NCBI GenBank assembly: GCA_019117525.1
Contig: DWZO01000022.1
Span: 1-31,901 of the forward strand
Direction: 5' to 3'
DNA: 31,901 nt
Source: Allocoprobacillus merdigallinarum
GTDB taxonomy: Bacteria; Bacillota_I; Bacilli_A; Erysipelotrichales; Coprobacillaceae
Shown: positions 6,766 to 16,146 of the stretch, piece after piece
Layout: the number at the start of each line of letters is the position of its first letter
Numbering within the stretch: position 1 is the stretch's first letter
The notes under the pieces: model-generated
Seen by the model: only the letters and a program-made list of their open reading frames with translations
Databases searched by the model: none
Told to the model about the DNA's origin: nothing
Program-made: the position numbers and the translations under genes

Positions 6766-8718
6766 CATTTCATCTAATAAATCATCATCTAAATTCACTG
6801 TGTTTTTCTTTTCTTCTACTGGTGGGTTTTGATCATGATGATCATTGTCATCCACACCATTATCCATTTCTAACATATGTCCAGTGTTATATAATGATTC
6901 AATTTGTTCATTATTTAATGTTTCATGCTCTAATAAAGCATTCGCAATAATAATTAACTTATCTTTTTGTTCATTGATAATCTGACGACATTGTTCATAA
7001 CAAGTATCAATAATCTTACGAACTTGCTGATCAATTTCATAAGCAATTTGACCAGAATGTGTATTGCTTGTAGAAGAATAATCTCTACCTAAGAATACTG
7101 CATCATGACCAGAATCATATTTAATTGGTCCTAAATCAGACATACCTAATTCAGTAACCATTAATCTGGCAATACGAGTCGCCTGTTCAATATCATTATG
7201 CGCACCAGAAGAGACATCACCAAAGAAGATTTCTTCAGCCACACGTCCACCCATAAATCCAGTAATGCTTGCCATTAACTGTGATTTTGTCTGGAAATAC
7301 GTTTCTTCTTTTGGTGTCATTAAGTTATATCCACCAGCTTGACCTCTAGGAATAATTGTGACTTTTTGAACTTTATTGGCATCCTCTAAAGTTAAACCAA
7401 TAATTGCATGTCCTGCTTCATGATAAGCAACCAATTTTCTTTCTTTTTCTGTATACTTACGTGATTTTTTCGCTGGTCCACCAATAACACGGTCAATTGC
7501 TTCATCAACATCATCTAAAGTAATACGTTTATGTCCTAAACGAACCGCTAATAAAGCCGCTTCATTTAATACGTTAGCTAACTCTGCACCTGAGAAACCA
7601 GGGGTACGTTGTGCAATGTTATCAAAATTCACATCATCTGTAAATTTCTTATTACGTGCATGCACACGTAAGATTTCAGCTCTCGCTTTTTTATCTGGGT
7701 TTGCAACTTGAATTTGTCTATCAAAACGTCCTGGACGAAGTAATGCAGGGTCTAAGACATCAGCACGGTTTGTTGCTGCTAAAATGATAATACCTTCATT
7801 ACCACTAAATCCATCCATTTCAACTAACAACTGGTTCAATGTCTGTTCACGTTCATCATGTCCACCACCGACACCAGTTCCTCTTTGACGCCCCACAGCA
7901 TCAATTTCATCAATGAAGATGATACATGGTGCATTTTGTTTTGCTTTTTTAAACATATCACGCACACGTCCAGCACCAACACCAACGAACATTTCTACGA
8001 ATTCAGAACCTGAAATAGAATAGAAAGGTACATTGGCTTCACCAGCCACTGCTCTCGCAAGTAATGTTTTACCTGTACCTGGAGGCCCTACAAGTAATAC
8101 ACCTCTAGGAATTTTAGCCCCCATGTTGGCAAATTTCTTTGGATTTTTCAAGAAATCTACTAATTCTTTTAATTCTTCTTTTTCTTCATCTGCTCCAGCA
8201 ACATCTGTAAATCTTGTTTTGCTGTCTTTCTCTAATTTCGCACGTGAGTTTCCAAAATCGAAAGCTTTGGCATTGGCACCCCCGCCACCACCAATACTTC
8301 TCATTACAAAAAACATCACACCAATCAATAAAATATATGGAAGTAAACCTAATAAAGTATCTACCAACATATTTTCACTTTTTGCATCTAAAACTTCAAC
8401 TGTAATACCTTTATCTTCCATTAACTGAATTAAAGAATCTAATTCCTGATCAGTCTGTGGAACATTTGTTTTAAATGTATAATTGACTTCTTGACCTTCT
8501 TCAGTCTTTGTATATTGTCCTTCTACACTTGTCACATAAATACCAGGCATCACTGATACTTCAGTTACATTTTCTTTATTGACAATTTCCGTAAACTCAG
8601 TATAGTTCACTTCATTTGTACGCCCCATATTTAATAATGGAACTAATGAACTCAATAAAATAATGACAAGAACCCAAGGCAATATGGCTTTTATTAAACT
8701 CTTATTCTTATTGTTCAT
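6760..8718 (-). CDS. ftsH: ATP-dependent zinc metalloprotease FtsH
   Basis: FtsH is a hexameric membrane AAA+ protease that degrades misfolded or regulatory proteins. Two membrane helices (about 10-30 and 121-140) flank an extracytoplasmic segment of about 90 residues. The AAA module shows Walker A GPPGTGKT (211-218), Walker B IIFIDEID (266-273) and the second region of homology ending DPALLRPGRFDR with its arginine fingers. The protease domain has the zinc motif HEAGH (433-437). The acidic C-terminal tail from about residue 620 is variable in the family. The 652 aa length is typical. AAGGAG precedes the ATG and hpt ends 15 nt upstream, so it is cotranscribed with tilS and hpt. Confidence 0.98.
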   Translation of the reverse strand: MNNKNKSLIKAILPWVLVIILLSSLVPLLNMGRTNEVNYTEFTEIVNKENVTEVSVMPGIYVTSVEGQYTKTEEGQEVNYTFKTNVPQTDQELDSLIQLMEDKGITVEVLDAKSENMLVDTLLGLLPYILLIGVMFFVMRSIGGGGGANAKAFDFGNSRAKLEKDSKTRFTDVAGADEEKEELKELVDFLKNPKKFANMGAKIPRGVLLVGPPGTGKTLLARAVAGEANVPFYSISGSEFVEMFVGVGAGRVRDMFKKAKQNAPCIIFIDEIDAVGRQRGTGVGGGHDEREQTLNQLLVEMDGFSGNEGIIILAATNRADVLDPALLRPGRFDRQIQVANPDKKARAEILRVHARNKKFTDDVNFDNIAQRTPGFSGAELANVLNEAALLAVRLGHKRITLDDVDEAIDRVIGGPAKKSRKYTEKERKLVAYHEAGHAIIGLTLEDANKVQKVTIIPRGQAGGYNLMTPKEETYFQTKSQLMASITGFMGGRVAEEIFFGDVSSGAHNDIEQATRIARLMVTELGMSDLGPIKYDSGHDAVFLGRDYSSTSNTHSGQIAYEIDQQVRKIIDTCYEQCRQIINEQKDKLIIIANALLEHETLNNEQIESLYNTGHMLEMDNGVDDNDHHDQNPPVEEKKNTVNLDDDLLDEMK

Positions 8719-8733
8719 ATAATCTCCTTTTCA

Positions 8734-9264
8734 CTACTGATAACATTCTTCTTTTAAAATACCTACATAAGGTAATTGACGATATTTCTCATTAAAATCC
8801 AATCCAAATCCAATCACAAATGCATTAGGAATTTCAAATCCTACATACTTTGCTTCAATTGGATAAGTACGTCCTTCTTTTTTATCTAACATTGTAACAA
8901 TTTCAACAGAATTTGCACCACGTTCTTCAAGCATTGCTTCGACTGTTGTTAATGTTTTACCGGTATCTAAAATATCTTCTACAAGTAAGATATCTTTACC
9001 TTTGACATCCTGATCCAAATCTTTCTTGATTGTAATTGTTCGTGATTCAACACCTTCATAACTGCTGACATCCATATAATCAAATGTCACATCTAATTCT
9101 ATATATTTAGATAATTCCGCTAAAAAAGGAACAGATCCTTTTAATAAACCAACCAGAATCACTTCTTTATCATTATAATCATTTGTAATTTGTTTTGCTA
9201 ATTCTTTACACTTCTCAACAATTTCTTCTTGAGTATATAAAATCTCTTTAACATCTTTATGCAT
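8734..9264 (-). CDS. hpt: Hypoxanthine(-guanine) phosphoribosyltransferase
   Basis: This purine-salvage enzyme joins hypoxanthine or guanine to PRPP to give IMP or GMP. The PRPP-binding loop ILLVEDILDTGKTL is exact for the family. The VILVGLLKGSVPFLAEL loop and the closing GFGLDFNEKYRQLPYVG segment also fit. I start at ATG 9264 (176 aa) because AAGGAG lies 8 nt before it; the in-frame GTG at 9273 is part of that site. It lies between tilS and ftsH, the standard Firmicutes order. The product is cytosolic. Confidence 0.96.
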   Translation of the reverse strand: MHKDVKEILYTQEEIVEKCKELAKQITNDYNDKEVILVGLLKGSVPFLAELSKYIELDVTFDYMDVSSYEGVESRTITIKKDLDQDVKGKDILLVEDILDTGKTLTTVEAMLEERGANSVEIVTMLDKKEGRTYPIEAKYVGFEIPNAFVIGFGLDFNEKYRQLPYVGILKEECYQ

Positions 9265-9291
9265 ACTTCTCACTCCTTATAATAAGCCTTT

Positions 9292-10527
9292 TTATTTTAT
9301 CACAAATACATTTGGTTTTGTAGTCAAATAATCAATGTTTTTTGCAATATGTGGAACTAAAACAATAGTTCCATCCTTATTCACGACAACAGGCCATGTT
9401 TTTCTTTTCAAAGCAGGAATTTTTGCATTTATAAATAGACGTGAGAGCTTTTTTGTTCCAGAAGATGTCATAATGCTATCGCCTTCTTTCATTGTACGGA
9501 TAGTAATTGGATAATCTTCAGGGGCAAGAAAGACCCCTTCATTGATATGACCACTATCTAATAAATGGAAATACTCACAACCAAAAGGCATATATTCTCT
9601 AAATTCAAAATGATAGCCCTTGGTTTTATCTTTATCAATGATGTAGATATTATCGTATTCTTTTATGAACAGATAATTAACTGGTAAATTCATTTGAATA
9701 TTTGGTTTCACACTATCAATCTGATGCTTGATTTCCTGAATAAGAGAATAAGAAATTAACTGTGTTGGCATCACATCACGTAAAATTAAATAAAGGAAGA
9801 TTTCTCTTAACTCTTTAGGAATATAATAATAGTAAATAATGCCATCTGTTTTATATTGTTGGTAATAGGTTTGAACTTTAAACTCTAATTCTTTGATTCT
9901 TTGATTATGTGCTTCAGCCTTTTTTAAAAGTTCTTCTTTTTGTTGTAATGTATAATGATTCAAAACAGTATTACGAACTTTATCTCTTTCAAAATCTGTT
10001 TCAAAATTTGTATAATCATCATGATAAGGAATATGCCCATCTTGACATCTTTTGATGATTTCTTCTTTATATAGACACATTAAAGGTCTAATAATACGCA
10101 TATTTTGAACATGTGTTTCCTGTTTAATTCCTAAATAGTGAACCGTATTATGATGGGATAACTGCATATAAATAGTTTCCAGATGATCATCTAAATGATG
10201 ACCTAAAATCACACCATCAACATGATAAAGATCATAGATTTCTTTATAAAAATTATATCTTAACGTTCTTGCCTGATTTTGAAAATTACCCTGATGATAA
10301 TCTTGAGGATGAAATTCTTTATAATAGAAAGGAATTCCATACGTTGCACAATAATCACTGACTAACTCATAATCCATATAACTATCATGACGATAATTAT
10401 AATTCACATGAGCAACCAGTAAATGATACCCTTCCTTTCTTAAAGTATCTAAAAGATACATTGAATCGCATCCACCAGACACACCAATCACGTAATATTT
10501 TGAACGATCTAATAACTCTAAATTCAT
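9292..10527 (-). CDS. tilS: tRNA(Ile)-lysidine synthetase
   Basis: TilS adds lysine to C34 of the CAU-anticodon tRNA-Ile, so that it reads AUA; this matters in an AUA-rich genome. The ATP PP-loop SGGCDS is at residues 17-22, and the catalytic region contains ILGHHLDDHLET. The C-terminal substrate-binding domain closes with IRTMKEGDSI and KLSRLFINAKIP. The start at 10527 (411 aa) is chosen because GGAG lies 7 nt before it; upstream in-frame ATGs at 10548 and 10587 overlap the promoter or the spoIIE terminator. It heads the tilS-hpt-ftsH operon. Confidence 0.95.
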   Translation of the reverse strand: MNLELLDRSKYYVIGVSGGCDSMYLLDTLRKEGYHLLVAHVNYNYRHDSYMDYELVSDYCATYGIPFYYKEFHPQDYHQGNFQNQARTLRYNFYKEIYDLYHVDGVILGHHLDDHLETIYMQLSHHNTVHYLGIKQETHVQNMRIIRPLMCLYKEEIIKRCQDGHIPYHDDYTNFETDFERDKVRNTVLNHYTLQQKEELLKKAEAHNQRIKELEFKVQTYYQQYKTDGIIYYYYIPKELREIFLYLILRDVMPTQLISYSLIQEIKHQIDSVKPNIQMNLPVNYLFIKEYDNIYIIDKDKTKGYHFEFREYMPFGCEYFHLLDSGHINEGVFLAPEDYPITIRTMKEGDSIMTSSGTKKLSRLFINAKIPALKRKTWPVVVNKDGTIVLVPHIAKNIDYLTTKPNVFVIK

Positions 10528-10546
10528 GCTATCACTCCATGAGGAC

Positions 10547-10555
10547 ATTATATCA
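10547..10555 (-). promoter_or_regulatory. Extended -10 promoter of tilS-hpt-ftsH
   Basis: On the minus strand TGATATAAT (TG, one base, TATAAT at 10552-10547) lies about 20 nt before the tilS start. The -35 position (TTTTGG) is weak. It follows the spoIIE terminator closely, separating the housekeeping operon from the sporulation gene. Confidence 0.6.
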
Positions 10556-10571
10556 AAGAAATGATAATTCC

Positions 10572-10599
10572 AAAACAAAAATCCCAATATTTTGGGATT
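10572..10599 (-). terminator. Terminator of spoIIE
   Basis: On the minus strand AATCCCAA (10599-10592) pairs with TTGGGATT (10587-10580) around a 4-nt loop, followed by TTTGTTTT. It begins within the spoIIE stop codon. Confidence 0.8.
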
Positions 10600-12784
10600 A
10601 TTGCTTACATATTTTTAAAACCATGATGGTCATATCATCATTCCTTTGTTCATCATTTGCCAATGTCATAAATAAATGAGCAATATCTTTAGGATGATCA
10701 TCACCAATCAAATATTCATTATCCTTTAAAAATTCTCTAAAATGTCCTGAAAAACCATCACTTACCATAAAAATCATATCATTTTCTTTCAAAGTTTGTT
10801 TTTGAATCATTGTTTCAAGTGGTGAAACAATACCCATCGGTAACGTTTTAGATTCTACTTCTATGATTTCATGATCACGTAAAATATAGGTTGGACAAGC
10901 CCCATATTTCATAAATGTTGTCACTCCATTGACCAGATTGATTTCTATCATATCAACCGTAGTAAACATATCATTACGATTTTTAATTTTTAATAAAGCA
11001 TTCACTGATTGAATGGTATCATTTAAAGAAATGCCATTTGTAATTAACTGTTTCATGACATCTAATGTCAAGCTTGAATCATCACTTGCTTTTTGTCCCT
11101 GTCCCATACCATCACTCAAGGCAAAATAGTCATTTTCATTCATAGAAAAAATCGTATAACTATCCCCACAGGCAATACTTTCTTTAGCACATTGTGAGAC
11201 TCCGTATTGAATAAAATAACGGGTATGATGTTTTAAAACAAGATATGTATAACCTAACTGATGCATGGGTGTGTTGATAACTTCTATATCCAATGTTTCA
11301 TTAAGATAAGCTTCAAGAATCGGTATAAATTCATTTTCAATTTCTTCTCTAGTCATATCATATAGACCTATTTCTAAATAATAGACTGATTGTGATTCAT
11401 AGTATTTTTTAAGATGTGCCAATTGAAAATGATAACCTTCCATATGTTCATAAATATGCTTTTCTTCAATATGTCCAATTTCCAGTTGATGAGAAAATTG
11501 ATGAAAAACATGATTTAATAATGAAAATTGATGATAGAGATCATTTTTCATCACTTTATATTCTTCCTGAACTCGTCTGATTTTCCGATAATCTTTACGA
11601 TACTGCTGTACTAAAGCTAGATATTTTTCTGGATTTAAACAATATTGATGAATAAAATCTTCATCAGCTTCACTATAACTTTCTTTTAATCCTTTATTCA
11701 TTAATTTGACTAAACGGTGTGGTCCATATTTTTTATGAAAGCAAGTGGTTTGACTTGAACAATTCTGACACATATCTTCATAAATATAACCCACATATTC
11801 TAAAGAACGATTAGGTGCAGGTGCTTTCGTAAACAGAGCTGTCATCTGTTCAAATAAATGACAGAAAGAATCAACCTGTTTTGATAATTGTTGTTTAAAA
11901 GTCATTTCCTGATAACTTGAAGACAACACAGGTTTATGTAAACGCATCGGTAAAATGAAAAAAATCAAGCCACTGGCAACGACAATAAATCCATGATATG
12001 TATATTGAAAATCTAAAAAGAATGGCAAAATAAGATGAGATACAAAATATAGAGAGACGATAGTTGATTTTTTATGACAAGGAATCATATAGAAAAAGAA
12101 AAGGGGTAGTAAAAAAGATAAAATATCATCTTTATATCCTAGATCCATCAACAGCATCAACATAGCACTATAAAATAATCCTGGCAATAAATCATCTAAA
12201 CATTCATGATAAATCATAATTAAAATAAAAATACGAATTAATATCATTGTTGACATTTGAGAATATGGCAATAACCCCATTGTACATATAAGAATTACAA
12301 CTGTTAAAGCTTTCATTCTTTCATGAGTCAAAAGCTCAGCTTCGCCATGCATAAATATCGGTGTCAAAGATGTAAAAATCATTGTATTGATATATGTTAA
12401 AATAGTGAGTAATAAAGTTGAAAGTAAATCTATTTGAATATAAGCATAATAGATACCTCCAATCAATGTTAAAAGATAGGGCACATATCTTGATTTCATG
12501 GATTGAAACAGTAAACAGAATTCTAAAATAACAAAAGATATAGCACTTATCACAAAAACATCATAAGGAACATCTAAGAATATAACCCCTATACCAAGCC
12601 CTATAGCATAACCTATAATAGACTGATACCCACACATAAAGCACACATAAAAAAAAGGCAATGCAAATAATAATGATGTTGAATAAATATGTACAATAGA
12701 AATTAAAAAAGAAATTAATGTTATATAAAAAATAAATTGGTACCTAATCTTTTTCATACGACTAGGACTAAGAATCAGTTCCAT
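10598..12784 (-). CDS. spoIIE: Stage II sporulation protein E (serine phosphatase)
   Basis: SpoIIE sits at the asymmetric septum and dephosphorylates SpoIIAA to activate sigma-F in the forespore. The N-terminal half (to about residue 280) is a run of hydrophobic helices. A central part carries the cysteine cluster CQNCSSQTTC that SpoIIE proteins share. The C-terminal PP2C domain shows ALSDGMGQGQKAS, MVSDGFSGH and NDDMTIMVLKI, with its metal-binding aspartates. The start at ATG 12784 (728 aa) is preferred to GTG 12793, which lies inside the GAGGTGGG site. It marks the organism as a probable spore former. It is transcribed alone, ending at its own terminator ahead of tilS. Confidence 0.95.
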   Translation of the reverse strand: MELILSPSRMKKIRYQFIFYITLISFLISIVHIYSTSLLFALPFFYVCFMCGYQSIIGYAIGLGIGVIFLDVPYDVFVISAISFVILEFCLLFQSMKSRYVPYLLTLIGGIYYAYIQIDLLSTLLLTILTYINTMIFTSLTPIFMHGEAELLTHERMKALTVVILICTMGLLPYSQMSTMILIRIFILIMIYHECLDDLLPGLFYSAMLMLLMDLGYKDDILSFLLPLFFFYMIPCHKKSTIVSLYFVSHLILPFFLDFQYTYHGFIVVASGLIFFILPMRLHKPVLSSSYQEMTFKQQLSKQVDSFCHLFEQMTALFTKAPAPNRSLEYVGYIYEDMCQNCSSQTTCFHKKYGPHRLVKLMNKGLKESYSEADEDFIHQYCLNPEKYLALVQQYRKDYRKIRRVQEEYKVMKNDLYHQFSLLNHVFHQFSHQLEIGHIEEKHIYEHMEGYHFQLAHLKKYYESQSVYYLEIGLYDMTREEIENEFIPILEAYLNETLDIEVINTPMHQLGYTYLVLKHHTRYFIQYGVSQCAKESIACGDSYTIFSMNENDYFALSDGMGQGQKASDDSSLTLDVMKQLITNGISLNDTIQSVNALLKIKNRNDMFTTVDMIEINLVNGVTTFMKYGACPTYILRDHEIIEVESKTLPMGIVSPLETMIQKQTLKENDMIFMVSDGFSGHFREFLKDNEYLIGDDHPKDIAHLFMTLANDEQRNDDMTIMVLKICKQ

Positions 12785-12804
12785 TTTTCCCACCTCTTGC
12801 CATT

Positions 12805-12837
12805 ATTATAGAGGTTCCCTTTTGCATTATTTGTCAT
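12805..12837 (-). promoter_or_regulatory. spoIIE promoter with a 21-bp spacer
   Basis: On the minus strand ATGACA (12837-12832) is a -35-like element and TATAAT (12810-12805) a perfect -10, separated by 21 bp. A 21-bp spacer is the known oddity of the Spo0A-activated B. subtilis spoIIE promoter. The -35 overlaps TTTGTCATA on the plus strand, which matches the 0A-box consensus TTTGTCGAA at 7 of 9 bases. Confidence 0.5.
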
Positions 12838-12885
12838 ATTTAAAAGACAATCATTATTTTTTTAAACAGTCATCATTCTATAGAT

Positions 12886-12914
12886 TTTACTTATCCTATT
12901 CAAAAGATTATACT
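12886..12914 (+). promoter_or_regulatory. Promoter of the YbaK/EbsC gene
   Basis: TTTACT (12886-12891), a 17-nt spacer and TATACT (12909-12914) lie about 33 nt before the start codon. It is divergent from the spoIIE promoter. Confidence 0.5.
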
Positions 12915-12946
12915 AAAACTGAGAGAAATCAAAGGAGGTCATAACT

Positions 12947-13408
12947 ATGTCATATAAACGTGTTCAAACATATTTTCATCAGCTTCATTTAGCAGATCGT
13001 ATTATTGATTTAAAGGATTCTAGCGCAACTGTTGAATTAGCCACAAAAGCATTAGGATGTCAACCTCAACAGATTGCTAAAACTTTATCTTTTTTAATAG
13101 ATGAACAACCTTTGTTGATTGTTATGGCTGGTGATGCCAAAATTGACAATAAAAAATATAAACAATACTTCCATAAAAAAGCAAAAATGATTCCTAATGA
13201 ACTTGTTGAATCCTATATTGGACATAGTCCTGGTGGTGTATGTCCTTTTGCAGTCAAAGACAATGTACAAATTTATCTTGATATCTCTTTACAAAAGTTA
13301 GCATACGTCTACCCTGCAGCTGGCAATGATCATAGTGCGATTCGTTTATCTTGTCATGAACTAGAAGAGTGTTGTCATCCTCAAGACTGGATAGATGTTT
13401 GTCAATAA
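12947..13408 (+). CDS. YbaK/EbsC family aminoacyl-tRNA deacylase, 153 aa
   Basis: Proteins of this family hydrolyse mischarged tRNA in trans, for instance Cys-tRNA(Pro), which protects translation accuracy. The conserved lysine (K45, in QQIAKTLSF) and the GGVCPF motif (96-101) are present, as is the late SCHELEECCHPQDWIDV segment. The length is normal. AAAGGAGGTC before the ATG is strong. It is a single-gene unit, divergent from spoIIE and convergent with the histidine kinase gene. The exact tRNA preference cannot be told from sequence, so no symbol is given. Confidence 0.9.
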   Translation: MSYKRVQTYFHQLHLADRIIDLKDSSATVELATKALGCQPQQIAKTLSFLIDEQPLLIVMAGDAKIDNKKYKQYFHKKAKMIPNELVESYIGHSPGGVCPFAVKDNVQIYLDISLQKLAYVYPAAGNDHSAIRLSCHELEECCHPQDWIDVCQ

Positions 13409-13431
13409 GAAAAGTTCCCATAAAGGGAACT
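13404..13431 (-). terminator. Terminator of the two-component operon
   Basis: AGTTCCC (13413-13419) pairs with GGGAACT (13425-13431) around a 5-nt loop. On the minus strand TTTCTTATT follows, so it mainly ends the kinase operon, whose stop codon it overlaps. On the plus strand the T content is poor, though it may also help end the convergent YbaK gene. Confidence 0.65.
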
Positions 13432-15325
13432 AATATTTAAAATAGGAGAGAACACCCTGTGGTGTATTTTCAACACCATATTCAAAATGATGCAATTCCA
13501 ATATAGCTTTACAGATAGCTAACCCCAAACCAGTTCCACCTTCATTTCTGGCTTTATCAACTTTATGAAAAGAGAGCCAGATTTTTTGTATGTCTTCTTC
13601 TGGGATATGAGCTCCTGTATTTTCTACTGAGAAGCAATGTTCATCCAAATGAATAATGACTTCTTCGCCTGCTTCTGTATAACGCAAAGCATTACTTATA
13701 TAATTTGTAATAACCATTCCTATCTTAAAAGGGTCGGCTTGGATAATACTAGAATCTAAATCAGTTTTCAAATGAACTTTCTGTGCTTCAAACAGACAAG
13801 CCATTGATTCTAAAGCTTCGTCAACGATATCTAATAAATCTACTTCTTCAAGATCCAATGTCATATTTTGAGATTCTAGTTTTGATAAGTCTAACATAGC
13901 TAAAACAAGTTCATTAATGCGTCTTGTTTCATTTTGAATGATTTGTATGTATTCATTACGTTTCTTTTCATCCTGTTCCAGTTCAACCATTTCACTAAAA
14001 CCATTGATAATGCCTAGTGGTGTTTTAATTTCATGTGTAAAATTAGAAACGAACTCTTTTCTGACAACCTCTAGTTGTTGAACACGTTCAATTTCCTGAT
14101 GCAAATCATTGATTGTTTTTTCTAATTCCTTACTCATCTTATCAACACTTCTAGCCAAATCACCAAGTTCATCATGGCGTGAGGTATCAATAGGATATTC
14201 AAACTGCTTACGAGAAATACGCCAGGCAGCTAATTCTAATTGTTTGATTGGACGGACAATCATATAAGCTACAATAAAGCACATAATAATAATCAAAACA
14301 ATAGCTAAAATATACGTTGATGAATTATCATACATAAATTGTTGTAAACTTTTCATACGTAGATTTTCATATTCCTGCGTTATAAAAATATAACCTACTG
14401 TTGCTGCATCTACAGTGACTTCTTCTTGCGTTTGATTAGGTGTGATCCAATCTTCTAATCGCATCATAATGGTAGAATAATATTTACCATTATATTCATA
14501 AGGATTAATCAAATAGTATTGTGTATAATCATAAATTGATGAATTAAATTCTTTTCCTGAATCCTTAAATTGTTCAAAGTTTTTTTGAATTTGCTGTTTT
14601 AATCCATTAAAAGCATCATGATAATCAGTTAACATTGCTTTTTGTGTTAAATTAGAAGAATATGATAAACCATCTGCTGAATATGGAAACAACAGCTCCA
14701 TCTTGGCACTCATATAAGAACTGGCAACACCTTCTATATGTGTTATTTCACCTTCAACCTGATGCTCAATAACTGTCTGATTGTTGACTTTTATTTCTTT
14801 AAAATCCAAATCTCTCATTTCACCATTAAATTCATTATATCGTCCTATATGAACATCAATAGATATATCTAATTGTGAATTTTGATGTTGTATAATGACC
14901 TTCTCCAATTTTTCCAAATCTTTTTGGCTCAATGAAGAAAAATCAATACCAACAGAATAATTCGTATCATCTTTTTCAACTATCAAAGATAATGATGGTC
15001 CTTCAACCCCATCTCTAGACATATCTAAAATCTTTCCATCAGCATCAACCAAACATTTGACTTTCGTTAAATCCCCAGAAAGCGCATGATGATATAATCT
15101 TAAAAATTGTTGGGAAGATAAATCAACTGGATTCACTGCAATTCTTTCAATATAATTTTTGGCAAACTTATCTAAGTTACGAATCGTTATTTCAGCATCA
15201 GTTTCTAATGTGTTTTTAATATAGCGCTCAATCCCTAAACGAATTTCATTACCTAATACTGCTAAAAAAGCTAATAAAATAATACAGGCTATTTTGATAA
15301 CTAAACTAAAGTTTAATTTCCTCAT
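13430..15325 (-). CDS. Sensor histidine kinase, 631 aa
   Basis: This is a membrane sensor kinase. Helix 1 (about 7-29) and helix 2 (about 338-357) enclose an extracytoplasmic sensor of about 300 residues with no motif I recognise. A HAMP segment (about 358-410) follows. The HisKA box FVSNFTHEIKTPLG carries the phosphorylated H431. The ATPase domain has the N box (MVITNYISNALRY), G1 and the G2 GGTGLGLAICKAIL. AAGGGG lies before the ATG, and only 3 nt separate it from the response regulator gene, so the two are one operon. The large sensor suggests detection of an envelope or external signal. The signal is unknown. Confidence 0.93.
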   Translation of the reverse strand: MRKLNFSLVIKIACIILLAFLAVLGNEIRLGIERYIKNTLETDAEITIRNLDKFAKNYIERIAVNPVDLSSQQFLRLYHHALSGDLTKVKCLVDADGKILDMSRDGVEGPSLSLIVEKDDTNYSVGIDFSSLSQKDLEKLEKVIIQHQNSQLDISIDVHIGRYNEFNGEMRDLDFKEIKVNNQTVIEHQVEGEITHIEGVASSYMSAKMELLFPYSADGLSYSSNLTQKAMLTDYHDAFNGLKQQIQKNFEQFKDSGKEFNSSIYDYTQYYLINPYEYNGKYYSTIMMRLEDWITPNQTQEEVTVDAATVGYIFITQEYENLRMKSLQQFMYDNSSTYILAIVLIIIMCFIVAYMIVRPIKQLELAAWRISRKQFEYPIDTSRHDELGDLARSVDKMSKELEKTINDLHQEIERVQQLEVVRKEFVSNFTHEIKTPLGIINGFSEMVELEQDEKKRNEYIQIIQNETRRINELVLAMLDLSKLESQNMTLDLEEVDLLDIVDEALESMACLFEAQKVHLKTDLDSSIIQADPFKIGMVITNYISNALRYTEAGEEVIIHLDEHCFSVENTGAHIPEEDIQKIWLSFHKVDKARNEGGTGLGLAICKAILELHHFEYGVENTPQGVLSYFKY

Positions 15326-15328
15326 AGA

Positions 15329-15994
15329 TTACCCCTTAGAATCAAACATATAGCCAATTTTGACTACCGTTTGAATATAGACTGAAGCTGCTTTTAATTT
15401 TTTTCTTAATTTTTTGACATAAGTATCAACAATACGCTGATCACCATAATAATCATAACCCCAGATACGATCTAAAAGCTGATCTCTAGATAAAATTTTA
15501 CGTTTATTATCAATAAAATACATCAACATCTGATATTCTTTATGTGATAAAGATACTTTTTCTCCATCAATATAAACTTCATGCGTATCATCATTAATAC
15601 GGATGATTCCTTCTTCAATAATCATCCCCTGCTCATCTTTTTTAAAGCGTTTTAATAAAGCATTACATTTTGCATATAATAATGAAGGTGTAAATGGCTT
15701 AGATATAAAATCATCAGCACCAAGATCATATCCTTTTAATTTATTATCATCATCACTTAAAGCACTAATAAATAAAATAGGAATATCATTCTTTTGACGA
15801 ATCTGTTTACAAACTTCATAACCATCAATACCAGGCATCATAATATCTAATAAAACAAGATCAAAGCTATCATCTAATAGTGATAAACCTTCATATCCAT
15901 CACTGGCTTCAATAACTTCTTCTCCCTGTTTTTGAAAATACTCTACAATGAACTGACGCATTAGTTTTTCATCTTCAACCAATAAGACTTTCAT
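15329..15994 (-). CDS. OmpR/PhoB-family response regulator, 221 aa
   Basis: This is a DNA-binding response regulator, the partner of the kinase encoded 3 nt downstream. The receiver domain has the acidic pair in VEDE, the phospho-acceptor D50 (LVLLDIMMPG) and K99 (ISKPF). The winged-helix output domain includes HKEYQMLMYFIDNKRKILSRDQLLDRIWGYD read in two parts around the recognition helix, and ends VVKIGYMF. AGGAGGTG precedes the ATG. A TATAAT at 16018-16023 (minus) may be its -10, but no convincing -35 is present, as in many activator-dependent promoters. No target genes can be named from this window. Confidence 0.94.
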   Translation of the reverse strand: MKVLLVEDEKLMRQFIVEYFQKQGEEVIEASDGYEGLSLLDDSFDLVLLDIMMPGIDGYEVCKQIRQKNDIPILFISALSDDDNKLKGYDLGADDFISKPFTPSLLYAKCNALLKRFKKDEQGMIIEEGIIRINDDTHEVYIDGEKVSLSHKEYQMLMYFIDNKRKILSRDQLLDRIWGYDYYGDQRIVDTYVKKLRKKLKAASVYIQTVVKIGYMFDSKG

Positions 15995-16050
15995 ATAAAC
16001 ACCTCCTATTTTTCTTTATTATAATATAAATTTATGGAAAAAATATGAAA

Positions 16051-16081
16051 AATAAAAAAAATGAGGATATTTAGTCCTCAT
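16051..16081 (-). terminator. Terminator of the prfA-prmC-acetyltransferase operon
   Basis: On the minus strand ATGAGGA (16081-16075) pairs with TCCTCAT (16067-16061) around a 7-nt loop, followed by seven or more T. It separates this operon from the response regulator gene downstream. Confidence 0.85.
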
Positions 16082-16146
16082 TCAATCATTTGAAGCAATA
16101 TATGCTACTTATTTAACTAGGCATCCATATCGCTGTTGACATAGAA

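Noticed and set aside
8033..8428. 131-codon open frame antisense to ftsH.
   Set aside because: It is a shadow of the strongly conserved ftsH frame, with no ribosome binding site or recognisable domain. The same applies to antisense frames inside hslO (5808-6098), the glucosidase (23342-23734) and others.
10548..10587. Upstream starts of tilS adding 7 or 20 residues.
   Set aside because: They overlap the extended -10 promoter or spoIIE terminator and lack a ribosome binding site; 10527 has GGAG at good spacing.
12838..12880. Perfect Spo0A boxes upstream of spoIIE.
   Set aside because: Only partial matches (TTGTC cores) are present; I therefore claim the promoter spacing but not confirmed 0A boxes.
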